Position numbers and translations under genes: made by a program | Source: Allomuricauda sp. ARW1Y1 | Lineage (GTDB): Bacteria > Bacteroidota > Bacteroidia > Flavobacteriales > Flavobacteriaceae | Direction: 5' to 3' | Length of the DNA: 64,000 nt | Assembly (NCBI RefSeq): GCF_013407935.1 | Contig: NZ_JACBZU010000004.1 | Span: 310,001 to 374,000 of the forward strand | The notes under the pieces: model-generated | Told to the model about the DNA's origin: nothing | The model's database searches: none | What the model saw: the letters and a program-made list of their open reading frames with translations, nothing else | Shown here: positions 25,222 to 33,692 of the stretch, one piece after another | Layout: every line of letters begins with the position of its first letter | Position numbering within the stretch: the stretch's first letter is position 1

Positions 25222-26190
25222 ATGTCAGTACTAGTATATACAGAATCCCTAAAGGGAAAATTCAAGAAAAATGCCTTCGAAGTGGCCTCCTATGCGTACA
25301 AAGTGGCTCAAGATATGGGCACCACCGTTACTGCGGTGACCTTCAATGCAGAGGATGATGCCTCTTTGGGAACCTATGGGGTTTCCAAGGTGCTAAAGGT
25401 TTCGGATGACTCTTTGACCACCTTTAATGCCAAAGCTTATGCCGAGGTGTTGGCAGAGGCCGCCAAAGCCGCCGATGCTAAGGTAATTGTGTTGAGTTCC
25501 AGTGCGGACAGCAAGTTTTTGGCACCTATCCTTACGGCCAAATTGTCCGGTGGCTATGTGCCCAATGTGGTTGCTGCGCCCGAGAGCACTTCTCCTTTTG
25601 TAGTGAAGCGGACCGCCTTCAGTAACAAAGGATTTGCCATGACCGAAATATCATCGGATGTAAAGATTATCGGTGTTTCCAGTAATGCTTTCGGTGTGGT
25701 GGAAAACAATATATCCGCTTCAGTTGAGGATTTCAGCCCATCTTTGGACGACAATGACTTCACCGTAAAATCCGTAGAAGTGGACCGCGTAGTCGGAAAA
25801 GCGACCATTGCCGACGCTGATATTGTGGTCTCCGGCGGACGTGGACTTAAAGGTCCTGAAAACTGGAACATGATCGAAGATTTAGCAGACGTTTTGGGTG
25901 CAGCAACTGCCTGTTCCAAGCCCGTTTCCGATATGGGATGGCGACCTCATGGCGAGCACGTAGGGCAAACCGGAAAGCCGGTTGCCAGCAACCTTTATAT
26001 TGCCATAGGAATCTCTGGAGCCATACAGCACTTGGCAGGAATCAATGCTTCCAAGGTCAAAGTGGTCATCAACAACGATCCAGAAGCACCTTTCTTTAAA
26101 GCAGCCGACTACGGAATTGTCGGTGATGCCTTTGAGGTAGTACCGGAACTCATCGAAAAATTAAAAGAATTTAAAGCCCAAAACGCTTAA
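25222..26190 (+). CDS. etfA: Electron transfer flavoprotein alpha subunit
   Basis: A 322-aa FAD-binding partner of EtfB. The N-terminal half (1-190) is the ETF alpha/beta domain. The C-terminal FAD domain (from about 195) has the signatures SGGRGLKGPENW, KPVSDMGWRPHGEHVGQTG and YIAIGISGAIQHLAGI. It is in an operon with etfB and followed by a hairpin terminator. Confidence 0.96.
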   Translation: MSVLVYTESLKGKFKKNAFEVASYAYKVAQDMGTTVTAVTFNAEDDASLGTYGVSKVLKVSDDSLTTFNAKAYAEVLAEAAKAADAKVIVLSSSADSKFLAPILTAKLSGGYVPNVVAAPESTSPFVVKRTAFSNKGFAMTEISSDVKIIGVSSNAFGVVENNISASVEDFSPSLDDNDFTVKSVEVDRVVGKATIADADIVVSGGRGLKGPENWNMIEDLADVLGAATACSKPVSDMGWRPHGEHVGQTGKPVASNLYIAIGISGAIQHLAGINASKVKVVINNDPEAPFFKAADYGIVGDAFEVVPELIEKLKEFKAQNA

Positions 26191-26212
26191 ATTTTGTTAA
26201 TTTGCCCATTGC

Positions 26213-26264
26213 AAGGGGCTGTTCGGATAACTGGCTAAGCCGCTTATTTGAACAGCCCTTTTGC
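26213..26264 (+). terminator. Terminator after etfA
   Basis: Arms AAGGGGCTGTTC (26213-26224) and GAACAGCCCTTTT (26250-26262) with a 25-nt loop and a short T-run. It lies just before the AGGAGG ribosome site of the next gene. Confidence 0.65.
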
Positions 26265-26279
26265 TTTAGGAGGAGATAT

Positions 26280-26909
26280 ATGAGTTTAGTACGATTAAAA
26301 ATAAAGGGAATATCTTACAGCCAAACGCAAAATGGCGCTTACGCCCTTATTTTGAACGAAGAGGAGGGCGACCGTAAACTTCCCATTGTCATAGGTGCTT
26401 TTGAGGCCCAATCCATTGCCATAGCATTGGAAAAGGAAATCAAACCGCCCAGACCCTTAACGCACGATCTTTTCAAAAACTTTGCGGACCGGTTCAAGAT
26501 TGTGGTCAAACAGGTCATTATCCACAAACTGGTGGACGGGGTGTTCTATTCCAGCATTATCTGTGAGCGTGACAATGATGAGGAAATCATCGATGCGCGC
26601 ACCAGCGATGCCATTGCCCTAGCCCTACGCTTCAATGCTCCGATTTTTACCTACAAAACCATTTTGGACAAAGCAGGCATCTTCCTTAAATTCTCTTCCA
26701 AAGAAAAAGAAGAGGACGAGGACGACAGCATCATGGTGGACGAGATCCTTCAAGAAGGTGAGGCCGTTGAGATAGAATCAGGCGCAGATACCCATGGATA
26801 CCGCGAAATGTCCTTACAAGAACTACATGCCGAATTGGACAAGGCCGTTGCAAGCGAAGACTACGAAAAAGCCGCCAAGTTAAGGGATGAAATTTCCAAG
26901 CGTAAATAA
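26280..26909 (+). CDS. DUF151 bifunctional nuclease-like protein with C-terminal UVR motif
   Basis: A 209-aa protein. Residues 1 to about 140 are the DUF151 domain (LPIVIGAFEAQSIAIALE; DARTSDAIALALRF); an acidic linker follows, then a UvrB/UvrC (UVR) motif in the last 35 residues (LDKAVASEDYEKAAKLRDEI). Plant and archaeal DUF151 relatives have been described as nucleases; the bacterial function is unproven. The start at 26280 is supported by a strong AGGAGG located 7 bp upstream, rare in this genome. The nucleoside transporter gene follows after 13 bp, suggesting co-transcription. Confidence 0.88.
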   Translation: MSLVRLKIKGISYSQTQNGAYALILNEEEGDRKLPIVIGAFEAQSIAIALEKEIKPPRPLTHDLFKNFADRFKIVVKQVIIHKLVDGVFYSSIICERDNDEEIIDARTSDAIALALRFNAPIFTYKTILDKAGIFLKFSSKEKEEDEDDSIMVDEILQEGEAVEIESGADTHGYREMSLQELHAELDKAVASEDYEKAAKLRDEISKRK

Positions 26910-26922
26910 ACAATCACCCTAC

Positions 26923-28383
26923 ATGGCGAAGAAGACCCAAAGTTTACTGTTACTGTTATTCCTATGTTCGGTCGCTTTTGGCCAAAATACACTGCCCGCA
27001 GATTCACTTAACCTTGCCATCGGTACTACTATCACCCAGGATATTCCCGTTGAGGAAACCTCCCAGATTGTTCCCAACCAAGGTTTTACCCTAAACACAC
27101 TTTTGCGTGGCGCCTTGGGGATGACGGTGCTTATTTTGATATCCTTTTTGTTCAGCTCCAATCGAAAAGCGATTAAATGGAAGACTGTTGGAATAGGTCT
27201 CTCATTACAGGTTTTGATTGCCATCGGGGTACTCAAGGTCCCTTTTGTACAATACATCTTTGATCAAGTCGGAAACCTCTTTGTGAATATTTTGGAGTTT
27301 ACCCGGGCGGGTAGTCAATTCCTCTTTGAAGGATTGGTGGTCGATATGGATACTTTTGGATACATATTTGCCTTTCAGGTACTGCCTACCATCATATTTT
27401 TCTCTGCCTTGACCTCCGTTCTATACTATTTGGGCGTGATCCAAGTGGTGGTAAGATGGATGGCCTGGCTGCTTTCCAAAAGTTTGGGCATATCGGGAGC
27501 TGAAAGTCTTTCGGTAGCCGGGAATATCTTTTTGGGCCAGACCGAGGCCCCACTGCTCATCAAGGCCTATCTGGAAAAAATGAACAAATCTGAAATCCTG
27601 TTGGTGATGATAGGTGGAATGGCAACCGTAGCAGGAGCCGTGTTGGCCGCATACATCGGATTTTTGGGTGGGGACGACCCAGAGTTGCGCCTCGTATTTG
27701 CCAAGCACCTTTTGGCCGCATCAGTAATGGCAGCCCCCGGAGCCATCGTTATTTCAAAAATATTGTATCCCCAGACCGAAGAAGTCAATACCGATGTAGA
27801 AGTTTCTTCGGAAAAAATTGGGGACAACATATTGGATGCTATTGCCAATGGAACTACCGAAGGGTTAAAGCTCGCCCTGAATGTTGGTGCCATGCTTTTG
27901 GTATTCGTAGCTTTCATTGCCATGATCAATGGTATTTTAGGGTGGATTGGTGATTTTACCACTTTCAACAACTGGATTGCGGCCAATTCGCCATACACAG
28001 AATTTTCCTTGGAGTCCATTCTAGGAACGGTTTTCGCTCCCCTCATGTGGCTCATTGGCGTAGCCAACGAAGATATTATGCTCATGGGACAGCTGCTCGG
28101 GATAAAATTGGCAGCAAGTGAGTTTGTGGGATACATTCAGCTGGCAGACCTTAAAAATGTTTCCAGCGGGGTACACTTTACTTACAACAAATCCGTCATC
28201 ATGGCGACTTACATGCTTTGTGGTTTTGCAAACTTCGCCTCTATCGGTATTCAGATTGGGGGTATTGGTTCTTTGGCGCCCGGCCAGCGAAAAGTACTGT
28301 CCTCCTTTGGGATGAAAGCTGTTTTGGGAGGCTCCTTGGCATCGCTGTTATCTGCTACCATCGCCGGGATGATTTTGGGGTAG
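26923..28383 (+). CDS. Concentrative nucleoside transporter (NupC family) with signal peptide
   Basis: A 486-aa CNT-family permease that imports nucleosides with Na+ or H+. The N-terminus is a cleavable signal (LLLLLFLCSVAFGQ) followed by about 50 periplasmic residues before the first helix. The CNT core includes the GQTEAPLLIKAYLEKMNKSE segment of the first hairpin/TM region and the later GVANEDIMLMGQLLGIKLAASE segment. E. coli NupC (about 400 aa) lacks this leader, so it accounts for the extra length. It lies in the same direction as the DUF151 gene and thyA, consistent with nucleotide metabolism. Confidence 0.9.
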   Translation: MAKKTQSLLLLLFLCSVAFGQNTLPADSLNLAIGTTITQDIPVEETSQIVPNQGFTLNTLLRGALGMTVLILISFLFSSNRKAIKWKTVGIGLSLQVLIAIGVLKVPFVQYIFDQVGNLFVNILEFTRAGSQFLFEGLVVDMDTFGYIFAFQVLPTIIFFSALTSVLYYLGVIQVVVRWMAWLLSKSLGISGAESLSVAGNIFLGQTEAPLLIKAYLEKMNKSEILLVMIGGMATVAGAVLAAYIGFLGGDDPELRLVFAKHLLAASVMAAPGAIVISKILYPQTEEVNTDVEVSSEKIGDNILDAIANGTTEGLKLALNVGAMLLVFVAFIAMINGILGWIGDFTTFNNWIAANSPYTEFSLESILGTVFAPLMWLIGVANEDIMLMGQLLGIKLAASEFVGYIQLADLKNVSSGVHFTYNKSVIMATYMLCGFANFASIGIQIGGIGSLAPGQRKVLSSFGMKAVLGGSLASLLSATIAGMILG

Positions 28384-28745
28384 TTTGGTAGAGGGGCAAA
28401 GGGTAAAGGGCAAAGGGTAAAAGGCTAATAGTCTTTTTTAAGAATCAAAAAAATCAGAACATAAAATTCAACCTCGGAATTTTAAACAAATCAAACCATT
28501 GACCATTCACCCATACCCCTTCTGCCCAGTTAATAAACTCTTTATAAGTCTTGCCCATTTCTGTTTCAAGAATCTGCCTATTGGATTAATTTCGAGGGAT
28601 TGATTTTTGGTCACATCAGAGCTATTGCCCTGAGCGAAATCAAAGGGGCGTCGAGATGGCCTAAATTTAATCGAATAAGATTTCTCGATACCATTTTCCG
28701 CTCGCGGAAAACCACTCGGAATGACATTGTAACGGAACAAACAGC
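28384..28745. other. Gene-free stretch with minisatellite and repeat remnants
   Basis: No coding region. It holds two copies of a 14-bp unit (GGGCAAAGGGTAAA, 28394-28421), a hairpin with trailer (28694-28726) and a decayed relative of the GAGCG...GTCGA repeats near 28634-28655. No clear thyA promoter is visible. Confidence 0.6.
28694..28726 (+). repeat. Hairpin repeat with TGACA trailer
   Basis: TTTTCCG-CTCG-CGGAAAA forms a perfect 7-bp stem and is followed by CCACTCGGAATGACA. It has the same layout (hairpin, short link, TGACA) as other intergenic repeats of the window. Confidence 0.55.
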
Positions 28746-29570
28746 ATGAAACAGTACCACGACCTTCTGAAACACGTATTGGAGCACGGCAACCAAAAAG
28801 GGGACCGCACCGGAACAGGGACCTTAAGTGTTTTTGGCTATCAAATGCGGTTCGACCTTGCGGAGGGCTTTCCCATGGTAACCACCAAAAAACTGCACCT
28901 AAAATCCATTATCCATGAATTGTTGTGGTTTTTGAAAGGCGATACCAATATTGCCTATTTACAGGAAAATGGGGTGCGCATCTGGAATGAGTGGGCCGAT
29001 GAAAACGGTGATTTAGGGCCCGTGTACGGACACCAATGGCGCAATTGGAACAGTGAGGAAATCGATCAGATCAAAGAAGTGATCGACACCTTAAAAAACA
29101 ATCCGAACAGCAGAAGAATGTTGGTTTCGGCCTGGAACCCCAGTGTGTTGCCCGATACCTCGGTATCTTTTTCCGAGAATGTGGCCAACGGTAAGGCCGC
29201 GCTCCCGCCCTGCCATGCTTTTTTCCAATTTTATGTGGCCGATGGCAAGCTTTCCTGCCAGTTGTACCAGCGCAGTGCGGACATTTTTTTGGGCGTTCCG
29301 TTCAATATTGCTTCGTACGCCCTATTTACCTTAATGATGGCCCAAGTATGCGGCTACCAACCTGGGGATTTTATACACACCTTTGGTGATGCCCATATCT
29401 ACAACAACCACATGGAGCAGGTGGAACTGCAATTGAGCCGCGACCCACGCCCCTTGCCCACCATGAAATTGAACCCTGAGGTGAAGGATATTTTTGATTT
29501 TACTTTTGATGATTTTGAACTCTTGAACTACGACCCACATCCGCATATTAAGGGGGTGGTTGCTGTCTAA
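28746..29570 (+). CDS. thyA: Thymidylate synthase
   Basis: Converts dUMP to dTMP using methylenetetrahydrofolate. The 274-aa protein is complete, with nucleophile Cys156 in [12 protein letters not shown], the nucleotide site [10 protein letters not shown] and the C-terminal [10 protein letters not shown]. The folate partner gene folA lies 5 kb downstream at 33689. Confidence 0.98.
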   Translation: MKQYHDLLKHVLEHGNQKGDRTGTGTLSVFGYQMRFDLAEGFPMVTTKKLHLKSIIHELLWFLKGDTNIAYLQENGVRIWNEWADENGDLGPVYGHQWRNWNSEEIDQIKEVIDTLKNNPNSRRMLVSAWNPSVLPDTSVSFSENVANGKAALPPCHAFFQFYVADGKLSCQLYQRSADIFLGVPFNIASYALFTLMMAQVCGYQPGDFIHTFGDAHIYNNHMEQVELQLSRDPRPLPTMKLNPEVKDIFDFTFDDFELLNYDPHPHIKGVVAV

Positions 29571-29596
29571 GGTAGAGCATCAAAATATTATTAGCT

Positions 29597-30412
29597 ATGC
29601 TCAGAACTATTTTTATCATTTGTACTCTGTTCACATTTGGGAGTGTGTTTCCACAAAGTGATTTTGAGTACTTTCCCCAAGAACAGATACTAATTCCGGC
29701 ATGCGAGAGCAATTCAAATAAAAGTGAATGCTTTTATGAGTATTTAAAGAATCAAGTGATAGCCTTTATTACCGACAAAAAGAGAGTAAAACAATTCCTT
29801 AAATACGATAAAGACACCTTAAAAGTAGGCGCACGCCTGGTATACGGACTCAACAATGACATTATTTCTGAAAAAAGTTTTGTTGCCATTCAGGATAAAA
29901 AGCTGGGCAATAAATACAACGAGGACCTCAAAGATGTTTTTTATACCATCGACATAAGTCAAATCCAAAACAGAAAACCACTTGCCTCAATACATGTATT
30001 TTCTTTTGATTTCTTGATTGATAAAAATGGTGAAACCATAGCTTACAAGCATATCAAAAATAAAAATGTCTATTCAGGTGGAGAGGTGCATGAGATTCCA
30101 AGGTTCCCCGGTTGCGAAGAATTAAGCGAGCAGCAAGCCCGCACCTGTTTTCAAGAAAAAATGCAGAATCATATCAAAGCTAATTTTAATTACCCAAAAT
30201 TGGCCATGGAAAAAGGCATTTCCGGAACAGTATACATCATTTTTGATATTAATCGGGACGGAAAAATTGAAAATATCAGATTAAATGGGGAATACATTTT
30301 AAAGGAAGAAGCTTTGAGAATAATCAAACTACTACCAAACATGTCTCCTGGAATGGTAAATGGAGAGCCTGTAAAAGTTCCTTATTCTATTCCAATGCAC
30401 TTTCGACTCTAA
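29597..30412 (+). CDS. TonB C-terminal domain protein with signal peptide
   Basis: A 271-aa protein with a cleavable signal peptide (MLRTIFIICTLFTFGSVFPQ) instead of a membrane anchor, a middle region of about 130 residues without recognised family, and a C-terminal TonB-like domain (about 180-271). The C-terminal 100 residues closely parallel the TonB at 16665-17381, including PGCE...CFQEKM, VKVPYSIP and the final FRL. Lacking an inner-membrane helix it may be periplasmic and not a classical energy transducer. It lies 26 bp after thyA. Confidence 0.8.
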   Translation: MLRTIFIICTLFTFGSVFPQSDFEYFPQEQILIPACESNSNKSECFYEYLKNQVIAFITDKKRVKQFLKYDKDTLKVGARLVYGLNNDIISEKSFVAIQDKKLGNKYNEDLKDVFYTIDISQIQNRKPLASIHVFSFDFLIDKNGETIAYKHIKNKNVYSGGEVHEIPRFPGCEELSEQQARTCFQEKMQNHIKANFNYPKLAMEKGISGTVYIIFDINRDGKIENIRLNGEYILKEEALRIIKLLPNMSPGMVNGEPVKVPYSIPMHFRL

Positions 30413-30512
30413 AACAAATCCTTCCAACATGAAACCCACCTGCTAGTGATAGTCTCATGTGTCATGACCGATACAACTCCCATACTGCCTCAATAACAGA
30501 ACGAGTGTGAAG

Positions 30513-30534
30513 CCTGTCTGTCGACCAAGGCAGG
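30513..30534 (+). repeat. Hairpin repeat CCTGTCT...AGGCAGG, second copy
   Basis: Same 7-bp arms (one G-T pair) as the hairpin nested in the cysH-cysD repeat at 5288-5308, with a different loop (GTCGACCA). It lies between the TonB-like gene and the small divergent gene. Confidence 0.6.
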
Positions 30535-30561
30535 ATTGCACTACCAGTAGGCTTTAAATCA

Positions 30562-30771
30562 TCATTTTCTAAGCTCCAGGATTACCTTTCTCAGAGCGGT
30601 TACCACATTTCGAATATCTTCTTTAGAAAAGGAACATTCTTCTACATAAAAAAGCATTTCGATTCCCATATCCAGCACATTTGCCAATTCGTCGGGTGAA
30701 GCATAAGCATCTTCAAATAATTCAGAAAAAACTATTACCGTGGTATTTTTTGCCGCATCTTCCATGGTCAT
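30562..30771 (-). CDS. Small protein of unknown function, divergent from an Xre regulator
   Basis: A 69-aa acidic helical protein that I do not recognise. It starts MTMEDAAKNTTV; the second ATG at 30765 is an alternative. It has no signal or membrane segment and ends in the basic KVILELRK. An operator-like 20-bp inverted repeat overlaps its start codon, and a second copy lies 44 bp upstream, so it is probably tightly controlled by the divergent HTH protein. It could be the effector of a small regulatory or toxin-antitoxin-like switch; nothing in the sequence proves this. Confidence 0.65.
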   Translation of the reverse strand: MTMEDAAKNTTVIVFSELFEDAYASPDELANVLDMGIEMLFYVEECSFSKEDIRNVVTALRKVILELRK

Positions 30772-30785
30772 ACTAAAATATGACC
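30766..30785. promoter_or_regulatory. Operator 1 of the Xre/small-protein pair
   Basis: GGTCATA-N6-TATGACC, perfect 7-bp arms, overlapping the start codon of the small gene at 30769-30771. It shares its arms (bar the outermost base) and 6-bp spacer with the site at 30810-30829. Confidence 0.7.
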
Positions 30786-30809
30786 CTAAAATAGGTGATA
30801 TTTTTAAAT

Positions 30810-30829
30810 CGTCATATTTTATTATGACG
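30810..30829. promoter_or_regulatory. Operator 2 of the Xre/small-protein pair
   Basis: CGTCATA-N6-TATGACG, perfect 7-bp arms. Its centre lies 44 bp from operator 1, about four helical turns, so two dimers could bind on the same DNA face. It lies in the divergent promoter region. Confidence 0.7.
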
Positions 30830-30876
30830 TTTCTTCTGTTTTATCTGGTCAATTTTGCTTTGTTAGGATATCTTCA

Positions 30877-31095
30877 ATGTTGACCAAGCAGGAATTATCA
30901 GTTAAAATCGGAAATCGAATCAAACAGCTCAGAAAAGAGAAAAATATTTCTCAAGCTGAGTTGGGCAGGTTATGCGGTCGTGACAAACAGCATATCGAAC
31001 TCATCGAAAACCACAAAGTTTCCGCAAACACCTATACGCTTTACACGATTGCAATTGCTCTTGAAATTGAGTTTATAGAGCTGTTCAAGTTTTAA
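30877..31095 (+). CDS. Xre-family helix-turn-helix regulator
   Basis: A 72-aa protein that is essentially one HTH_3 domain: IGNRIKQLRKEKNISQAELG (helices 1-2), then the recognition helix GRDKQHIELIE, then two closing helices. The size and sequence style resemble Cro/C-protein controllers that bind as dimers. It diverges from the 69-aa gene across two matched 20-bp inverted repeats, which suggests autoregulation plus control of that gene. No restriction or toxin gene with a known family is adjacent. Confidence 0.88.
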   Translation: MLTKQELSVKIGNRIKQLRKEKNISQAELGRLCGRDKQHIELIENHKVSANTYTLYTIAIALEIEFIELFKF

Positions 31096-31111
31096 TTATC
31101 AACCATTAGCC

Positions 31112-31537
31112 ATGAAACCCAACATCATCACCCTTTTCGCCGCCCTATTATTCGCCAGTTGTGGCGAAGAGCCGAAAAAAGAAACCACCGAAACACAGGA
31201 AATTACCGTGGAAACAAACCAAGAAACTGCTGTACCTCAACTAAGGCATGTGGTACTGTTCAAATTCAATGAGACCTCATCGGCTGAAGAGATAGCCCAG
31301 GTAGAAGCTGCCTTCGATGCATTGCCGTCCAAGATATCAGAAATCAAAGGTTACGAAAAAGGCCTCAACAACAGCCCTGAAAACCTGAACAAGGAACTTA
31401 CCCATTGCTTCCTGTTGACGTTTGAAAGTGAAAAGGACCGAGATACCTACCTTACCCATCCGGACCATGTGGCATTTACTGAACTTGCCGGCCCACACAT
31501 TGCCGATGTGCTAGTGGTGGATTACTGGGCGAAGTGA
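31112..31537 (+). CDS. Dabb-domain (stress-responsive A/B barrel) lipoprotein
   Basis: A 141-aa protein. A lipoprotein signal ends at FASC, with Cys17 followed by a charged linker. Residues from about 45 (LRHVVLFKF) to the end form one Dabb dimeric alpha/beta-barrel domain, including THCFLLTFESEKDRDTYLTHPDH. Dabb proteins are small, often stress-linked or catalytic barrels; the role here is unknown. It follows the Xre gene by 16 bp but is probably functionally unrelated. Confidence 0.85.
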   Translation: MKPNIITLFAALLFASCGEEPKKETTETQEITVETNQETAVPQLRHVVLFKFNETSSAEEIAQVEAAFDALPSKISEIKGYEKGLNNSPENLNKELTHCFLLTFESEKDRDTYLTHPDHVAFTELAGPHIADVLVVDYWAK

Positions 31538-31624
31538 TTGTTTTGGTACATCATACCGAAATAACTTACCTCTTCGCAAGATAAGTTTCAGCCTATCGCC
31601 AGATGACATCGAGATTCATGAGAT

Positions 31625-31641
31625 CCTGAAACAAGTTCAGG
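31625..31641 (+). repeat. Hairpin repeat followed by GGTGACG
   Basis: CCTGAA-ACAAG-TTCAGG is followed directly by GTGACG. This intergenic word matches a repeat I associate with flavobacterial genomes and has the same hairpin-plus-trailer layout as the other copies here. Confidence 0.5.
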
Positions 31642-31660
31642 GTGACGCGGAGAACTGTTG

Positions 31661-31702
31661 AAAAAAAGAACCGCCATCAGCTTTGGGGCAAACCAATGGC
31701 GG
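31661..31702 (-). terminator. Terminator of the E-set gene
   Basis: On the minus strand CCGCCAT...ATGGCGG (7-bp arms, 18-nt loop) is followed by TTCTTTTTTT, just after the stop at 31713. Confidence 0.75.
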
Positions 31703-31712
31703 ATACTGTGTT

Positions 31713-32009
31713 TTAGACCTCTAGAACGGCGTTCTCGGCTCCGGCATAATCGTTCCATTGGAAACGATCGGCCTCACCATCGTTCTCATAAGCACCGTCG
31801 ATCAAATATCTGAACTCGTAGCTGTTCTCAACGGGCAGTTCGAACGTTCCTTTAAAGGTGCCGTTCTTTAATTTCTTCAAAGTGCTCTTTTTAGGGTTCC
31901 ATTTGTTGAAATCCCCGACTACTGCAACTGTTTTTGCCTCATCTGCAGGAACGGTAAATGTTACTTTGCAAACAGGCTTACTTTTTAGGTATTGTTTCTT
32001 AATTGCCAT
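31713..32009 (-). CDS. E-set/CBM48-type glycogen-binding-like domain protein
   Basis: A 98-aa protein that is a single isoamylase N-terminal (early set) domain of the AMPK-beta type: VCKVTFTVPADEAKTVAVVGDFNKWNP, then a KKLKNGTFKGTFELP strand pair and FRYLIDG. Such domains bind alpha-glucans or act as protein-interaction modules. It lacks a signal peptide and catalytic partner domain, so it is probably cytosolic. The ATG at 32009 is chosen because upstream residues fall outside the domain. Confidence 0.85.
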   Translation of the reverse strand: MAIKKQYLKSKPVCKVTFTVPADEAKTVAVVGDFNKWNPKKSTLKKLKNGTFKGTFELPVENSYEFRYLIDGAYENDGEADRFQWNDYAGAENAVLEV

Positions 32010-32079
32010 GGTACCAAAAATTTTAATTCCGGTACAAAGCAATGCATAAAACCATTTATTTACAATTAGTTACAATCGA

Positions 32080-32096
32080 TTTATCAATTTGATAAA
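32080..32096. promoter_or_regulatory. Palindrome TTTATCAA-T-TTGATAAA
   Basis: Perfect 8-bp arms around one base; a further half-site TTTATCAAA lies about 40 bp away (32120-32128). Located upstream of the E-set gene and past the end of the aminotransferase gene; a possible operator. Confidence 0.35.
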
Positions 32097-32150
32097 ATCC
32101 AGCTAACCCGATGATTACTTTTATCAAATTAGCTATTGGTTTTTTGCCGA

Positions 32151-33245
32151 TTACGAGGTTGATGTCCAACGTTTTAAAAGTGTTGCCACAACATCTATTT
32201 CCTCCACGGTATTGTAAAAATGAAAGCTTAGCCGGATGCCATCGCCCCGAAGTGAGGCCACCACATTTTCATTGGTCAATTTTTGGAACAGCTGCTCATC
32301 GCCCTTGACACTAAAAATGGTGCTATGTTGCTTGCGTTTGACCACAGCAGGCTCCAAAAGGTCGAGTTCGGAGAACGCCTGCAACGCATGCCGGGACAGC
32401 TTTTGTAATTGCGCCTGTACATTTTCCTGACCAATTTCGTCCAAAAAGGTAACGGCGAATTCCAAACTTCCGAAATTTAGGGAATCCAAATGGCCGGGCT
32501 CCATGTATTTGCAGAAGGTGATACTGTTTCGCTTGGAGGCATCGTTGTCCACAGAACCGTTCCCAATACCGCGCAATTCAAACTGGTCCATCACCGCCTC
32601 CTTCACCAAATAGAATCCATTGCCATAGCCGGCCAACATCCATTTGTAGGCACTCGCACCCAGAATATCGATTCCGGAATCCTCAAAATCGAAGGGTTCC
32701 ATGCCACAGAATTGGGTGCCATCGGCAATGATGATCAAATTGGGAAACTCCTTTTTCAGGTTTTTTAAAAATTCAAGATCTATCCGTACCCCATTAACCC
32801 ATTGCACCAAACTGAGCGCCAAAACGTCGAAATTACCGCTCTTCACCTTGGTGTGGATATTTTCTTCCATATGCTCGTCGGCATCTACATAATCCCGCTC
32901 AAAATTCCGTGTCTCAAAGGGCCAGTTGACGCTTGGGTAATCTTTATTGACCAACAGGACCTTTTTGTCCTTCGGCAAGCCTTCAAGCAGTAGATTGAAC
33001 CCTAAACTAAAGTTGGGAACCAAGGCCACGTTCTCGGGTTTGCAATTAAAAAATCTACCTACAGTCTTTTTAATTTCTGGCATATGTGCAAACCCTTTGT
33101 TTTTCATTTCGCTGCCGCCAATCAGGAAATCCAAGTCGTGCCCCTGTCGCCATTCCATGAGGTCTTCGCTCAAAAGACCTGCCGAGGCAGTATTGGCATA
33201 AACGCATTGGTTGAGCACGGGGAATTTTTTTCTAAGGTTCTGCAT
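32151..33245 (-). CDS. Class V-fold PLP-dependent aminotransferase family protein
   Basis: A 364-aa PLP enzyme of the aminotransferase class V/cysteine desulfurase fold. IIADGTQFCG gives the cofactor-contacting Asp, and the Schiff-base lysine is in GASAYKWMLAGYG. It lacks an obvious catalytic Cys loop of group I/II desulfurases, so the reaction is not assigned. The ATG at 33245 is preferred because starts further upstream run into the divergent gene beginning at 33300. Confidence 0.8.
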   Translation of the reverse strand: MQNLRKKFPVLNQCVYANTASAGLLSEDLMEWRQGHDLDFLIGGSEMKNKGFAHMPEIKKTVGRFFNCKPENVALVPNFSLGFNLLLEGLPKDKKVLLVNKDYPSVNWPFETRNFERDYVDADEHMEENIHTKVKSGNFDVLALSLVQWVNGVRIDLEFLKNLKKEFPNLIIIADGTQFCGMEPFDFEDSGIDILGASAYKWMLAGYGNGFYLVKEAVMDQFELRGIGNGSVDNDASKRNSITFCKYMEPGHLDSLNFGSLEFAVTFLDEIGQENVQAQLQKLSRHALQAFSELDLLEPAVVKRKQHSTIFSVKGDEQLFQKLTNENVVASLRGDGIRLSFHFYNTVEEIDVVATLLKRWTSTS

Positions 33246-33299
33246 GTCGGGAATTTTGTCTGTAATTCGGTTATCTTTGTTCATAAAGATAGCCATTCC

Positions 33300-33692
33300 A
33301 TGTTGTCATTTGGTAAAAAGAAGAAATCGGAAATAGATTTGGAGCAGCACGAGCTTTTGGAGCATGCGCACCAACGCATCAAACAAAAGAAAAGGCTGTT
33401 TTCCCATTTTGTCATCTTTTTGATCGGTAGCATTTTCCTGATTCTGGCCAACAAGGTCTTCAAGTACGGGGAGTCCTATGATTGGTCCATTTGGATCGTG
33501 CTTTTCTGGGCGTTCCTGTTTGCCCTGCACGCCTTTAATGTGTTTGTGACCAGCAAGTTTATGGGACAACAATGGGAGCGCGAGCAACGCGAGCGCTTGG
33601 TCGACCTTCAGAAAAAACGCATCGGTGAGATCCAAAAGGAAATAGAAACGGACTTTCCGCTTTCCAAAATCAATAAAAAAAAAGATCAGTGA
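33300..33692 (+). CDS. 2TM domain-containing protein
   Basis: A 130-aa protein with two adjacent membrane helices (about residues 33-52 and 62-80) between charged ends, matching the 2TM domain of Bacteroidota. The basic start LSFGKKKKSEIDLEQHELLEHAHQ and the coiled C-terminus EREQRERLVDLQKKRIGEIQKE are probably cytosolic. The function is unknown. Its stop codon overlaps the GTG start of folA (GTGA), so the two are translationally coupled. Confidence 0.82.
   Translation: MLSFGKKKKSEIDLEQHELLEHAHQRIKQKKRLFSHFVIFLIGSIFLILANKVFKYGESYDWSIWIVLFWAFLFALHAFNVFVTSKFMGQQWEREQRERLVDLQKKRIGEIQKEIETDFPLSKINKKKDQ

Noticed and set aside
28394..28421. Minisatellite GGGCAAAGGGTAAA as a phase-variation device
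   Set aside because: Only two copies, a 14-bp unit, and not inside a gene or obvious promoter.
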